A model generated the notes under the pieces. The model did no database searches. It was not told the origin of the DNA and worked only from the letters and a program-made list of their open reading frames with translations. A program made the position numbers and the translations under genes. A DNA stretch of 64,000 bases from an uncultured Eubacteriales bacterium (GTDB lineage Bacteria; Bacillota; Clostridia; Oscillospirales; Acutalibacteraceae). The stretch covers positions 43,207 to 107,206 of the forward strand of contig CAKTEU010000003.1 in assembly GCA_934552855.1 (NCBI GenBank), written 5' to 3'. Each line of letters starts with the position of its first letter. Position 1 is the first letter of the stretch. Shown piece after piece: positions 15,103 through 24,205 of this stretch.

Positions 15103-15666
15103 ATGTCGGCATTCACAAAGCAAGCGATTTTTTCCTCGTTTTTAAAGTTTTTGAAGGAAAAACCGTTTGACAAAATCACAGTCAAAGATATTGTTGACGA
15201 TTGCGGAATAAACCGAAAAACTTTTTACTATTACTTTTCCGATATTTATGCAATGGCCGACGAAATGTTCCGTGAAAAAATTGAAGAAATACGCAAAAAC
15301 TTTTCGCCCGAAGAACACACATGGGACGATGTAATTATGGAAGCGTGCAAATATATGCACGAAAACAAAGCGGTAACTCTTCACGTTTTCCGTTCGGTAG
15401 GGTTTGAAAAAATGAATGACCTTATTTTTGAAACGTGCATGGAATGTATTCCCCCGTTCACGAAAAAAACCGCAGAAGGGCTTTCCGTTAAGGAAGAGGA
15501 CATGAAAATTCTTTTGTGTTATGCTTCTGTCACGGTTTCCGGCGTTGTTACACGCTGGCTGAGAGACGGAATGAAAACTTTTCCGGAAGATATGCTGGAA
15601 CGGTTCAAAAGAATCATGAGCGGAACAATGCGGCTGAGCCTTGAAAACGCCGCAAAGCTTCAGTGA
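15103..15666 (+). CDS. TetR/AcrR-family transcriptional regulator
   Basis: 187 residues. The N-terminal helix-turn-helix is clear: KPFDKITVKDIVDDCGINRKTFYYYF (about 21-46), the classic TetR DNA-binding block with the 'xxFYxxF' recognition helix. The all-helical C-terminal half has a Cys-rich patch (FETCMECIPPF) and resembles the TetR_C domains of DhaS-type regulators. ACGGAGG lies before the ATG. It sits between the HExxH gene and the GH20-like gene, only 22 bases before the latter, so the two are co-transcribed. It may control the symporter promoter, whose spacer contains a perfect palindrome. The ligand is unknown. Confidence 0.9.
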   Translation: MSAFTKQAIFSSFLKFLKEKPFDKITVKDIVDDCGINRKTFYYYFSDIYAMADEMFREKIEEIRKNFSPEEHTWDDVIMEACKYMHENKAVTLHVFRSVGFEKMNDLIFETCMECIPPFTKKTAEGLSVKEEDMKILLCYASVTVSGVVTRWLRDGMKTFPEDMLERFKRIMSGTMRLSLENAAKLQ

Positions 15667-15688
15667 CTGCGTTTAAAAAGGAGAAAGC

Positions 15689-17128
15689 ATGAATATAAAC
15701 ATTGTTCCCGAACCGCAAAGAACCGAAATCAAAAGCGAACGACCCGTTTTTAAAATCACCCGCCTTGCCGAAATCACTGCGGACGAAAAAAGTCAAAAGG
15801 CTTATCGCTCTCTTTTGCGCTTTCTTGAAAAAGCGTTTGAAATTGAAGTGCTCGGAACGGGAAAAGAAAGCGTTGAGATGAAAGTTACGCCGAATATTAC
15901 CGAAAAAGAAGGCTATCGCCTTTCGGTTTTTGAAAACCGTGTTTTGATTGAAGGTGCGGACGAAGAAGGTGTTTTTTGGGGCGTTCAAACCTTTTGCGAG
16001 CTTCTTTTTGAAAATGACCGTTCGCTTTGCGCACTTGAAATTTATGATTATCCGGTTGTTTCAAAACGAGCGTTCATGCTTGATTGCGCAAGCTGGTTTT
16101 TTTCCGCCGATGCGGTGAAGCTTTTTCTTGACGCAATGGCAATGCACAAGCTGAACGTTTTTCATTGGAAGCTTACCGGCAACACCGGCTGGCGGCTTGA
16201 ACTTTTTGATAATTTTTTGCTCACGCAAATCGGCGGCTTCCGTGCTTTCACCGGACTCGGAAAAGTTCCGCACGGCGGCTATTATTCAAGAAAAGATACC
16301 GAAGAAATCATCAATTACGCCGCCGAACGCTGCATTACGGTCGTTCCCGAAATCACCCTTCCGGACAACACTGTTGCCGCAATTTCGGCCTATCCGTTTT
16401 TGGGCTGTTTTGAAAAGCAAATTGACGTTTCAACCGATTTTAAAGACAAAAAAGACGCTCTTTGCCTTGGAAAAGAAAGCACATATGATTTTCTTTTTTC
16501 GGTATTTTCCGAAGTTTCCGATGTTTTCAAAAGCAAAGTCATTCATATCGGCGGAGAAAGGGTTCAAAAGGCCGACCGCTCAAGCTGCCCTCACTGCAAA
16601 GCAAAAATGAAAGAACTTTCGGTTAAAGACGAAAAAGGGCTTTATGAATACTTTTTTGAGAGGGCGGCAAGCATTGCCGCTTCATGCGGCTTAAAAACGG
16701 TCATACGGCTTGGCGAACTCGGATTGCCGAGCAATGCGATATATGCCTGCGAAAGCGACGAGAGTGCAAAAAAAGCCAAAGAAACGGGCAATGCATGGAT
16801 CGATTCGCGTTTTGACCTTTCGCTTCCATACGGCGAGCTTAAAACCGAAAGCTTTTTTGAAAAAAATATCAGCGAAAAAAAACCTGCTTTCGCAATTGAA
16901 GCAAGGCTTAAAACGGAAAGCGTTTTATCGATGAAAAAAGCCGGAGAGCTTTTGTTTCCGAGACTCGGCGCATTTTGTGAACTTGCCTGGACAAAAAAAG
17001 AGAACCTCTCTTTTTTGCGGTTCAATGAAAAAGTTGAAGATTATTACAGGCTCATTGAATTTCTTCCGTTTGATCACATGAAAAAAAGAAAAGCTCATTT
17101 TCCGTTTTTTAAAAAGCATAAAACATAA
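15689..17128 (+). CDS. GH20 beta-N-acetylhexosaminidase-like protein, catalytic pair lost
   Basis: 479 residues without a signal peptide. The layout is that of family 20 glycosidases: an N-terminal alpha/beta domain (about 1-115, IVPEPQ start, 'VFWGVQTFCELL'), then a TIM barrel opening with RAFMLDCAS and MAMHKLNVFHWKLT. In active enzymes the barrel holds the HxGGDE motif; here residues 285-292 read IHIGGERV, so Asp is replaced by Glu290 and the acid/base Glu by Arg291. The substrate-side HLTDDQGWR motif is likewise changed to KLTGNTGWR (161-169). The fold appears intact and the frame is unbroken, so this is probably a binding or regulatory pseudo-glycosidase rather than a pseudogene. It shares an operon with the TetR gene. 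Confidence 0.8.
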   Translation: MNINIVPEPQRTEIKSERPVFKITRLAEITADEKSQKAYRSLLRFLEKAFEIEVLGTGKESVEMKVTPNITEKEGYRLSVFENRVLIEGADEEGVFWGVQTFCELLFENDRSLCALEIYDYPVVSKRAFMLDCASWFFSADAVKLFLDAMAMHKLNVFHWKLTGNTGWRLELFDNFLLTQIGGFRAFTGLGKVPHGGYYSRKDTEEIINYAAERCITVVPEITLPDNTVAAISAYPFLGCFEKQIDVSTDFKDKKDALCLGKESTYDFLFSVFSEVSDVFKSKVIHIGGERVQKADRSSCPHCKAKMKELSVKDEKGLYEYFFERAASIAASCGLKTVIRLGELGLPSNAIYACESDESAKKAKETGNAWIDSRFDLSLPYGELKTESFFEKNISEKKPAFAIEARLKTESVLSMKKAGELLFPRLGAFCELAWTKKENLSFLRFNEKVEDYYRLIEFLPFDHMKKRKAHFPFFKKHKT

Positions 17129-17132
17129 AAAA

Positions 17133-17180
17133 TCAACCGCATTACCTTTGAAAAAAGGTTAAAAGGCGGTTGAATTTTTT
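17133..17180. terminator. Bidirectional terminator between convergent genes
   Basis: TCAACCGC (17133-17140) pairs with GCGGTTGA (17166-17173), with an inner ACCTTT/AAAGGT stem. T runs follow on both strands, so it serves the GH20-like gene and the convergent hydrolase gene. Confidence 0.85.
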
Positions 17181-17200
17181 TATTTCAATTTTTGTTCGAT

Positions 17201-18748
17201 TTATTTTTTTGAAGAAGCCGCATCGCCGATTTTTTCTTTTATCAGCTTTGCAAAAGCAGACATAAATTCAACAAATCTCAAAAGCATACTTTTGTTGTAA
17301 TTTCGTGTTTCACAGTTTTCTTCGGTGAGCGGAGAAACCGAATCACTGTCATAATGATACAGCAAATATTGCGGATAAAGTTCGTTGCTGTTGACAGTCA
17401 TTTGTTCCTTTGAACGGGCAAAGGCAACAAGCAGCTTACTGATTCCGTCAGGAAAATCAAAATGTGAAACATCCTTTATGAACCATGTATATTCCGGAAA
17501 AAGACAGGTTGAAGCGTCAATTTGTCTGTCCGGAGAAATAAAGCGCATATCTGCTTTTGAAAGATATTCATCGGAAAAAGTTTTTGTGATTTCGCTGCAG
17601 GTTGCGCCATATGACTGCTTTGTAACTTCAATAAGATTGTCACTAAGCTCCATATATTTTTCTGAAAGCGGCGTAATTTGATTGCCGTATTTGCAAACGA
17701 CCGAAACGTTAACACCCTTTGCCTTCATATCGGTAAGAACCTTTTCAACATTTAACTGAACCTTGCTGTGAAAACGGTCAATTTTGTTGATGAGAACCGA
17801 ATAATCCGCCTTGTTTTTGCCAAACACAAAGTCCTTTGCCTTTTCAAACTTGTCCGGACTTATCATTGACCAATATGACGGGCAGGTTGCAAAGGAAATC
17901 AACATAAGCTGAGGAAATGCACTTTTGATTTTTGCGTAAAATTTGTTAACACCGAGGATTCCGAGGTCAAGCGCATAGGTTTTGTTGAAGGCGGCCACAG
18001 TCATTTTTGCAAGCTGAAAAAGTGCCGATGTTCCAAGTTCTTCATCCGCATAGCGTTCTATTGAATCTGCATCAAAACACAAATCACCCGTAAAAAATGC
18101 GTCTGCGGCAGCAACACCGCCTATTGTTCCGTTATAAAGCGAAAAGCACGAAATATCGGCGTATCCGCTCGGTTCACCGTATTTTACAAGATATGCCAGC
18201 GCAATTGCAGAACCAAGGCAGCGTGAAAAAAGCGCAACCTTGTCATGCCCCGTAACACGCTTTACCTCCTGAATATAGGCGTTGAGGTCATCGGCTGTTT
18301 CCCACGGGTCAAGGCGGGGATCGTAAGGATAGGCATAGCTGTATACGCTGTCGCTTTCATGGTTGTCCCAAACATCGCCCGGTGTCCAGCTTTCAATACA
18401 GCCGCTTGAATTTGTGACCTCGCCCTCATCGCTGAGTCTGTAATTTTCAAAAACAGGAACAAAGCCTTCAACAAGCTTCACAAGGTATTCGTCCCATTTG
18501 TCGGTAACAATTGCCTTTGCAAGAGAAGGAAGAGCCATTTTGACAGACTTTTTGAGCGTGTTAAAATCGCTGTGAATGGCATTAACGGGCTTTTCGGCCT
18601 TTGGGTCGTCATAAACCTCCTGCCTTCCGACAACATAAACAAGCGGTGCTTTGTCGCAGCTGCATTTTGTTCCTTCAGCAAAAGCGGCAACGCAAAGCGT
18701 ACTGAGTATAACCGAAATGACAAGTATAAGACTGACTGCTTTTTTCAT
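17201..18748 (-). CDS. Secreted alpha/beta-hydrolase-like protein with Cys at the nucleophile elbow
   Basis: 515 residues from ATG 18748 (GGGGTG eight bases upstream; a GTG three codons earlier is less likely). Residues 1 to about 24 are a signal peptide (KKAVSLILVISVILSTLCVAAFA). The mature start LVYVVGRQEVYDD and KVALFSRCLGSAIALAYLVKYG follow the order of an alpha/beta hydrolase: oxyanion-hole strand, then nucleophile elbow. The elbow reads S175-R-C177-L-G-S180 rather than GxSxG, so Cys177 is the likely nucleophile, as in dienelactone hydrolases, or Ser has been lost. A late VSHFDFPDG could provide the catalytic His. A large helical insert lies in between. Substrate unknown; lipase- or LCAT-like is only a guess. 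Its own promoter drives it. Confidence 0.7.
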   Translation of the reverse strand: MKKAVSLILVISVILSTLCVAAFAEGTKCSCDKAPLVYVVGRQEVYDDPKAEKPVNAIHSDFNTLKKSVKMALPSLAKAIVTDKWDEYLVKLVEGFVPVFENYRLSDEGEVTNSSGCIESWTPGDVWDNHESDSVYSYAYPYDPRLDPWETADDLNAYIQEVKRVTGHDKVALFSRCLGSAIALAYLVKYGEPSGYADISCFSLYNGTIGGVAAADAFFTGDLCFDADSIERYADEELGTSALFQLAKMTVAAFNKTYALDLGILGVNKFYAKIKSAFPQLMLISFATCPSYWSMISPDKFEKAKDFVFGKNKADYSVLINKIDRFHSKVQLNVEKVLTDMKAKGVNVSVVCKYGNQITPLSEKYMELSDNLIEVTKQSYGATCSEITKTFSDEYLSKADMRFISPDRQIDASTCLFPEYTWFIKDVSHFDFPDGISKLLVAFARSKEQMTVNSNELYPQYLLYHYDSDSVSPLTEENCETRNYNKSMLLRFVEFMSAFAKLIKEKIGDAASSKK

Positions 18749-18783
18749 ATTGTACACCCCTGCTATAATGAATTTCGCAGCCT

Positions 18784-18812
18784 ATTTTAACACTCTTTCA
18801 ACAGGCAGTCAA
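18784..18812 (-). promoter_or_regulatory. Promoter of the secreted hydrolase gene
   Basis: On the minus strand TTGACT (18807-18812), 17 bases, and TGTTAAAAT, an extended -10 (hexamer 18784-18789), starting 36 bases upstream of the ATG. The hexamers match those of the GPH symporter promoter exactly. No strong terminator separates it from the carB end. Confidence 0.65.
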
Positions 18813-18843
18813 TAGATTTGAAGCAGGAATCAACCGAAATTCA

Positions 18844-21800
18844 TCAGTCGTCGCTGTCAATTGTTGAAACCTTGTTAACAAGCTCTTCAAGAACGTCAAG
18901 AACAATTTTCACCGTGTCAAGCGACGTGAACGTTGTTACGCCGTTTTCAACCGCACAGCGGCGCATTGCCTCGCCGTTGACGTAATGCACACCGGAAAGG
19001 ATTGCACGGGTGTTGATGATATAGCTGACGTGACCGGAGCGGATTGAACCCAGAACCTCGTCGCTGCCCTCATTGATGTTTTTGAGCTTTTTGGCATAAA
19101 CGCCGTTTTCACGCAGGAAGTCTGCCGTGAGTGCCGTTGCTTCAATGTTGAAGCCGATGTCACGAAAACGTTTGACAAGCGGAAGCGTTTCCGCCTTGTC
19201 CTCGTCCGCAACGGTAACAAGAACAGTTCCGTATTTGAGCATTGGAATTCCGGCAGCCTGAAACGCCTTGTAAAGTGCACGTGAAAGCCGCTTGTCATAT
19301 CCGATCGCCTCGCCGGTTGATTTCATTTCAGGCGAAAGATAAGCGTCCATGCCGGTGAGTTTTGCAAAGGAGAATGCCGGAGCTTTAACATACCAACGCT
19401 TCTTTTCCGGAAGAAGCATTTCGGTAATGCCCTGTTTTTCAAGGCTTTCGCCGAGCATTACTTTTGTTGCAATGTCAACAAGAGTACAACCGGTTGATTT
19501 TGAAAGGAACGGAACGCTCCTTGAAGCTCTGGGATTAACTTCGATTACAAAAACGTTTTCGTTCGCATCAACAATGAACTGAATGTTGAAAAGCCCTTTG
19601 ATTCCGATTCCGAGACCGAGTTTTGTTGTGTAATCAACAATCGTTTTCTTAACTTTATCGGAAAGCGAAAACGGCGGATAAACACTTGTGCTGTCGCCGG
19701 AATGAACACCGGTGCGTTCAACAAGTTCCATGATTCCGGGAATGAATACCTGCTTTCCGTCGCAGACAGCATCAACTTCAACTTCCTTGCCCATGAGATA
19801 TTTGTCAATAAGAACGGGCTTGTCCTCGTCAACCTCAACGGCGGTTTTGAGATACTTGCGAAGCATTTTTTCGTTTGCAACAATTTCCATTGCTCTGCCG
19901 CCGAGAACAAAGCTCGGACGAACAAGAACCGGATAGCCGATTTCTTCGGCAACCTTTACGCCCGTTTCAATGTCGGTTACGGCTTCGCCCTTCGGGTTCG
20001 GAATGCCGAGCGACTTGATAACAAAATCGAACGCATCACGGTTTTCCGCCTTTTCAATTGCGTCGCAGTCCGTGCCGATGATTTTGACTCCCCTTTTTTC
20101 AAGCGGTTCGGCAAGGTTTACGGCTGTTTGACCGCCGAGAGTTGCAATGACTCCGACGGGTTTTTCAAGCAGAACAACGTTCATAACGTCTTCCGGCGTA
20201 AGCGGTTCAAAATAAAGCTTGTCGGCGGCGGTATAATCGGTTGAAACGGTTTCCGGGTTGTTGTTGATTACAATCGCCTCATAGCCCATTTTTTGAATGG
20301 TACGAACGGCATGAACGGTTGAATAGTCAAATTCAACGCCCTGGCCGATACGAATGGGACCCGAACCGAGCACGATGATCTTCTTTTTATCGGAAACAAT
20401 CGACTCGTTTTCATCCGCATAGGTTGAATAAAAGTACGGAACATAGCTTTCAAATTCGCTTGCGCAGGTGTCAATCATTTTGTAAACAGGGAAGATGTTT
20501 TCCTTCAGACGAAGGTTATAAATCTCGTCAGTTGTCTGTCCCCAAAGCTCGGCAACATAGGAATCGGAAAAGCCGTTTCGCTTTGCCTCTTTCAAAAGTT
20601 CAAGCGAACCTTTTTCCTTTTCAAGCTCTTTTTCAAGCTTTACGATTTTTCTGATTTTATCGAGGAAGAACATGTCAATCTGCGTAATGTTGCAGATGAG
20701 CGAAGCGTCAACGCCGAGCCACATAAGCTGAGAAATTGCATAAAGCCTGTCGTCCGTTCCCTCTTTGATATACTCCAAAAGCTCGTCAACGCTCATGTGA
20801 GCCTTATCAAATTTTTCAAGGTGAATGTGGTTTCTTCCGTCCTCAAGCGAGCGGATAGCTTTAAGAAAGCTTTCTTCAAAATTCCTGCCGACGCTCATAA
20901 CCTCGCCCGTTGCTTTCATCTGGGTTGAAAGCGTGTTGAGTGCAGTCGGGAACTTATCAAACGGAAAACGGGGCATTTTCGTCACAACATAATCAAGCGC
21001 AGGTTCAAAGCAGGCGGGCGTGTTTGCAAGTTCTATTTCGTCAAGATTAAGTCCTACTGCGATTTTTGCCGAAACACGGGCAATCGGATAACCGCTTGCC
21101 TTTGAAGCAAGGGCAGACGAACGTGAAACACGGGGATTGACTTCAATAACAAAATAGTTGAACGAATAAGGATCAAGCGCAAACTGAACATTGCAGCCGC
21201 CTTTAACGTTCAGTGCACGGATAATTTTGAGCGCACTGTCACGCAGCATATGATATTCTTTGTTGGTAAGGGTCTGGCTGGGTGCAACAACAACCGAGTC
21301 TCCGGTGTGTATTCCGACCGGGTCAAGGTTTTCCATGTTGCAGACGGTTATTGCGGTGTCATTTGCGTCACGAATAACTTCATATTCAATTTCTTTATAG
21401 CCTTTGATGCTTTTTTCAATCAATACCTGATGAACGGGAGAAAGCGCAAGGGCGTTTTTCATTTTGATTTTGAGCTCTTCCTCGTCGTCGGCAAAACCGC
21501 CGCCCGTTCCGCCCAAGGTAAAAGCAGGGCGAAGAATAACCGGATATCCGATTTTTTCCGCCGCTTCAAGTGCTTCTTCGGTGCTGTATGTAATCTGGGA
21601 CGGAACAACGGGTTCGCCGATTTGTTCGCAAAGCTCCTTGAAAAGCTCCCTGTCCTCTGCCTTTGCAATGCTGTCTGCATCCGTTCCGAGCAGTTCAATG
21701 TCGCATTCTTCAAGAACACCCTCTTTTGAAAGGCGCATTGCAAGGTTGAGTCCCGTCTGTCCGCCTATGCCGGGAACAAGTGCGTCCGGGCGTTCAAAGC

Positions 21801-22035
21801 GGCAGATACGTGCAAGATATTTAAAAGTCAGCGGCTCCATGTATACCTTGTCGGCAACAAGGGTGTCCGTCATGATTGTTGCCGGGTTGGAGTTTGCAAG
21901 AACAACTTCATAGCCCTCTTCTTTAAGAGCAAGGCAAGCCTGCGTTCCGGCGTAATCGAACTCCGCCGCCTGACCGATTACGATAGGTCCCGAACCGATT
22001 ACAAGCACTTTGTGAATGTCAGTTCTTTTTGGCAT
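18844..22035 (-). CDS. carB: Carbamoyl-phosphate synthase large subunit
   Basis: 1,063 residues, close to the E. coli length of 1,073. CarB makes carbamoyl phosphate from bicarbonate, ammonia delivered by CarA, and two ATP, for arginine and pyrimidine synthesis. The two homologous ATP-grasp halves are visible: KVLVIGSGPIVIGQAAEFDY at the start and its repeat KKIIVLGSGPIRIGQGVEFDY near 550. Each half carries FVIEVNPRVSRSS/FVIEVNPRASRS. A C-terminal allosteric MGS-like domain follows (about 930-1063). The start overlaps the carA end by 17 bases and is preceded by GGAGGAGG. Confidence 0.97.
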   Translation of the reverse strand: MPKRTDIHKVLVIGSGPIVIGQAAEFDYAGTQACLALKEEGYEVVLANSNPATIMTDTLVADKVYMEPLTFKYLARICRFERPDALVPGIGGQTGLNLAMRLSKEGVLEECDIELLGTDADSIAKAEDRELFKELCEQIGEPVVPSQITYSTEEALEAAEKIGYPVILRPAFTLGGTGGGFADDEEELKIKMKNALALSPVHQVLIEKSIKGYKEIEYEVIRDANDTAITVCNMENLDPVGIHTGDSVVVAPSQTLTNKEYHMLRDSALKIIRALNVKGGCNVQFALDPYSFNYFVIEVNPRVSRSSALASKASGYPIARVSAKIAVGLNLDEIELANTPACFEPALDYVVTKMPRFPFDKFPTALNTLSTQMKATGEVMSVGRNFEESFLKAIRSLEDGRNHIHLEKFDKAHMSVDELLEYIKEGTDDRLYAISQLMWLGVDASLICNITQIDMFFLDKIRKIVKLEKELEKEKGSLELLKEAKRNGFSDSYVAELWGQTTDEIYNLRLKENIFPVYKMIDTCASEFESYVPYFYSTYADENESIVSDKKKIIVLGSGPIRIGQGVEFDYSTVHAVRTIQKMGYEAIVINNNPETVSTDYTAADKLYFEPLTPEDVMNVVLLEKPVGVIATLGGQTAVNLAEPLEKRGVKIIGTDCDAIEKAENRDAFDFVIKSLGIPNPKGEAVTDIETGVKVAEEIGYPVLVRPSFVLGGRAMEIVANEKMLRKYLKTAVEVDEDKPVLIDKYLMGKEVEVDAVCDGKQVFIPGIMELVERTGVHSGDSTSVYPPFSLSDKVKKTIVDYTTKLGLGIGIKGLFNIQFIVDANENVFVIEVNPRASRSVPFLSKSTGCTLVDIATKVMLGESLEKQGITEMLLPEKKRWYVKAPAFSFAKLTGMDAYLSPEMKSTGEAIGYDKRLSRALYKAFQAAGIPMLKYGTVLVTVADEDKAETLPLVKRFRDIGFNIEATALTADFLRENGVYAKKLKNINEGSDEVLGSIRSGHVSYIINTRAILSGVHYVNGEAMRRCAVENGVTTFTSLDTVKIVLDVLEELVNKVSTIDSDD

Positions 22036-23122
22036 TGTTCTTCGCCTCCTCCATGTATTTTATAAATTCGCCGAAAAGATAGACGCTGTCCTGCGGACCG
22101 GGTGCGCTTTCCGGGTGATACTGAACGCTGAAAATGCGTTCTTCCTTGTTTTCAAGTCCTTCAACCGTTTTGTCAAGAAGGTTGATATGCGTGACGGAAA
22201 GCCCCGTGTTTTCAAGGCTCTTTTCGTCAACGGCATAGCTGTGGTTCTGTGAGGTTATTTCAATTTTTCCGGTCTTTTTGTTGAGTACGGGGTGATTTCC
22301 GCCTCTGTGACCGAATTTGAGCTTATATGTTTTTGCACCGGAAGCCAGTGCGATAATCTGATGGCCGAGACAGATTCCGAAAATCGGATACTTTCCCTTG
22401 AGTTTTTTCACGGTTTCAATAACAGGCGTAACGTCTTCGGGGTCGCCCGGTCCGTTTGAAAGGAAAATTCCGTCCGGTTTCATAAACTCGATTTTTTCCG
22501 GTGAAGTATCAAACGGAACAACGGTAACGTTACAGCCGAGCTTGTTGAGACTTCTTACAATGTTCAGCTTGATTCCGCAGTCGATTGCAACAACGTTGAA
22601 CTTCGGGTTTGCCGTGCGTGAATACCAGCGTTTTTTTGAGCTGACACGTGACACCTGATCATGGGGAACGGGAGTGTTTTTGATTTTTTCAAGTGCTTCT
22701 TCTTTCGGCGTGTCAATCGAAGTGATTATAACCCGGCGTGAACCGAGGTCACGGATACTCCTTGTGAGCTTTCTCGTGTCAACGCCGGAAATTCCGGGAA
22801 TATTGTTTTCCTCAAGAAGTTCGGAAAGCGTTTTTGTATAGCGAAAATTGGACGGTCTGTCGTTGTAATCATAAACAATGAGTCCGCCGATGCTTGGATT
22901 TTTACATTCAAAATCATCGTCGCAAATTCCGTAATTGCCGATGAGCGGGTAGGTCATAACAACCATTTGATCGGTATAAGACGGGTCGGAAACGATTTCC
23001 TGATAGCCGACCATCGAGGTATTGAAAACAATTTCACAAACCTTTTCGGTGTCCGCACCGAAACCGTAGCCGCAGTATTCGCTGCCGTCCTCAAGAACAA
23101 TTTTTTTGTTTTTAATCTTCAT
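22019..23122 (-). CDS. carA: Carbamoyl-phosphate synthase small subunit
   Basis: 367 residues from ATG 23122 (AGGGG upstream; a GTG three codons earlier is possible). It is the glutamine amidotransferase subunit that feeds ammonia through a tunnel to CarB. The N-terminal CPSase small-chain domain includes YQEIVSDPSYTDQMVVMTYP. The class I glutaminase domain has FLSNGPGDPED, the nucleophile in FGICLGHQ and FSVQYHPE with the catalytic His and Glu. It sits between argF and carB in one operon, which points to arginine-linked rather than purely pyrimidine-linked control. Confidence 0.96.
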   Translation of the reverse strand: MKIKNKKIVLEDGSEYCGYGFGADTEKVCEIVFNTSMVGYQEIVSDPSYTDQMVVMTYPLIGNYGICDDDFECKNPSIGGLIVYDYNDRPSNFRYTKTLSELLEENNIPGISGVDTRKLTRSIRDLGSRRVIITSIDTPKEEALEKIKNTPVPHDQVSRVSSKKRWYSRTANPKFNVVAIDCGIKLNIVRSLNKLGCNVTVVPFDTSPEKIEFMKPDGIFLSNGPGDPEDVTPVIETVKKLKGKYPIFGICLGHQIIALASGAKTYKLKFGHRGGNHPVLNKKTGKIEITSQNHSYAVDEKSLENTGLSVTHINLLDKTVEGLENKEERIFSVQYHPESAPGPQDSVYLFGEFIKYMEEAKNNAKKN

Positions 23123-23140
23123 ACACAGCACCCCTGAAAA

Positions 23141-24136
23141 TTAAAGATTGTCGCAAAGCGTTGCCGCCATAACGGCCTTGATTGTGTGCATACGGTTTTC
23201 AGCTTCTTCAAAAACAACCGACTGTGCGCTTTCAAAAACTTCGTCGGTAACTTCCATTGCGCTGCGAGAAAACTTTTCGCCCATCTCTTTGCCGACTTTT
23301 GTTTTGTGGTCATGATATGCCGGAAGGCAATGCATGAAAATTGCGGTCGGTTTTGCTTTTTTCATCAATTCCGCATTCACCTGATAAGGTGCAAGAGCGT
23401 TTATGCGTTCTTTCCAAACTTCAACGGGTTCGCCCATTGAAACCCAAACGTCGGTATAAATAATGTCTGCGTCCTTTGCCGCTTCGTCGGTGCTTTCGGT
23501 GAATTTAAGCCTTGCACCGCTTTCCTTTGCAAGCTTTTCACATTCTTCGGTGAGGGCTTTATCGGGGAAATACTCCTTCGGAGCACAGACGGTGAAGTTT
23601 ATGCCCATTTTTGCACAGCCTACCATGAGCGAATTGCCCATGTTGAACATTGCGTCGCCCATATAGACGAAGTTAAGATTTTTAAGTGTGCCGTAATGTT
23701 CCCGAATTGTGAGGAAATCGGCGAGAATCTGCGTTGGGTGAAATTCATCGGTAAGACCGTTCCAAACGGGTACAGAGGCATATTTTGCAAGTTCTTCGAC
23801 TATTTCCTGGCCGAAGCCTCTGTATTCAATGCCGTCAAACATTCCGGAAAGGACTCTTGCCGTGTCTGCAATGCTTTCCTTTTTGCCAATCTGCGAACCG
23901 GACGGGTCAAGATAGGTGCTGCCCATTCCGAGGTCGTGGGCGGCAACCTCAAAGCTGCAGCGGGTTCTTGTGCTTGTCTTTTCAAAAATCAGCGCAACGT
24001 TTTTGCCCTCGCAAAGTCTGTGAGGAATACCCTTCTTTTTCTTTTCCTTAAGGTCTGCCGCAAGGTCAAGAAAAAATGTAATTTCTTCCGGTGTAAAATC
24101 AAGAAGCTTTAAAAAATCTTTGCCTTTTAAATTCAT
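23141..24136 (-). CDS. argF: Ornithine carbamoyltransferase
   Basis: 331 residues. It condenses ornithine with carbamoyl phosphate to citrulline. The carbamoyl-phosphate site EKTSTRTRCSFEVAAHDLG is complete, and HCLPAYHDH carries the ornithine-binding Cys of the family. GDAMFNMGNSLMVG and DVWVSMGEP also match. The sequence style (length, VWNGLTDEFHPTQ) is shared by anabolic ArgF and catabolic ArcB; the neighbouring carAB and absence of arcA/arcC argue for the anabolic role. AAAAGGAGA lies before the ATG. It follows a weak terminator-like hairpin after the ABC transporter genes. Confidence 0.95.
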   Translation of the reverse strand: MNLKGKDFLKLLDFTPEEITFFLDLAADLKEKKKKGIPHRLCEGKNVALIFEKTSTRTRCSFEVAAHDLGMGSTYLDPSGSQIGKKESIADTARVLSGMFDGIEYRGFGQEIVEELAKYASVPVWNGLTDEFHPTQILADFLTIREHYGTLKNLNFVYMGDAMFNMGNSLMVGCAKMGINFTVCAPKEYFPDKALTEECEKLAKESGARLKFTESTDEAAKDADIIYTDVWVSMGEPVEVWKERINALAPYQVNAELMKKAKPTAIFMHCLPAYHDHKTKVGKEMGEKFSRSAMEVTDEVFESAQSVVFEEAENRMHTIKAVMAATLCDNL

Positions 24137-24163
24137 TGGTCGTTTTCTCCTTTTTATATTTTC

Positions 24164-24197
24164 AAAAACAGAGGCAACAAAAAACTTGCCGCCCCTG
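24164..24197 (-). terminator. Terminator-like hairpin between the ABC transporter genes and argF
   Basis: On the minus strand CAGGGGC/GCCTCTG or the alternative GGCAA/TTGCC can pair, followed by TTTTTG. It may set the ratio of transporter to enzyme mRNA; argF has no evident promoter of its own, so readthrough is expected. Confidence 0.45.
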
Positions 24198-24205
24198 AAA
24201 AAAGT

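Noticed and set aside
15689..17128. Calling the GH20-like gene a pseudogene
   Set aside because: The frame is complete, of normal length, with good start context and terminator; the substitutions are specific to active-site positions rather than random decay.
23141..24136. Catabolic ornithine carbamoyltransferase (arginine deiminase pathway)
   Set aside because: No arcA, arcC or antiporter gene is nearby; carAB follows directly and an ARG-box-like site precedes the operon, favouring biosynthesis.
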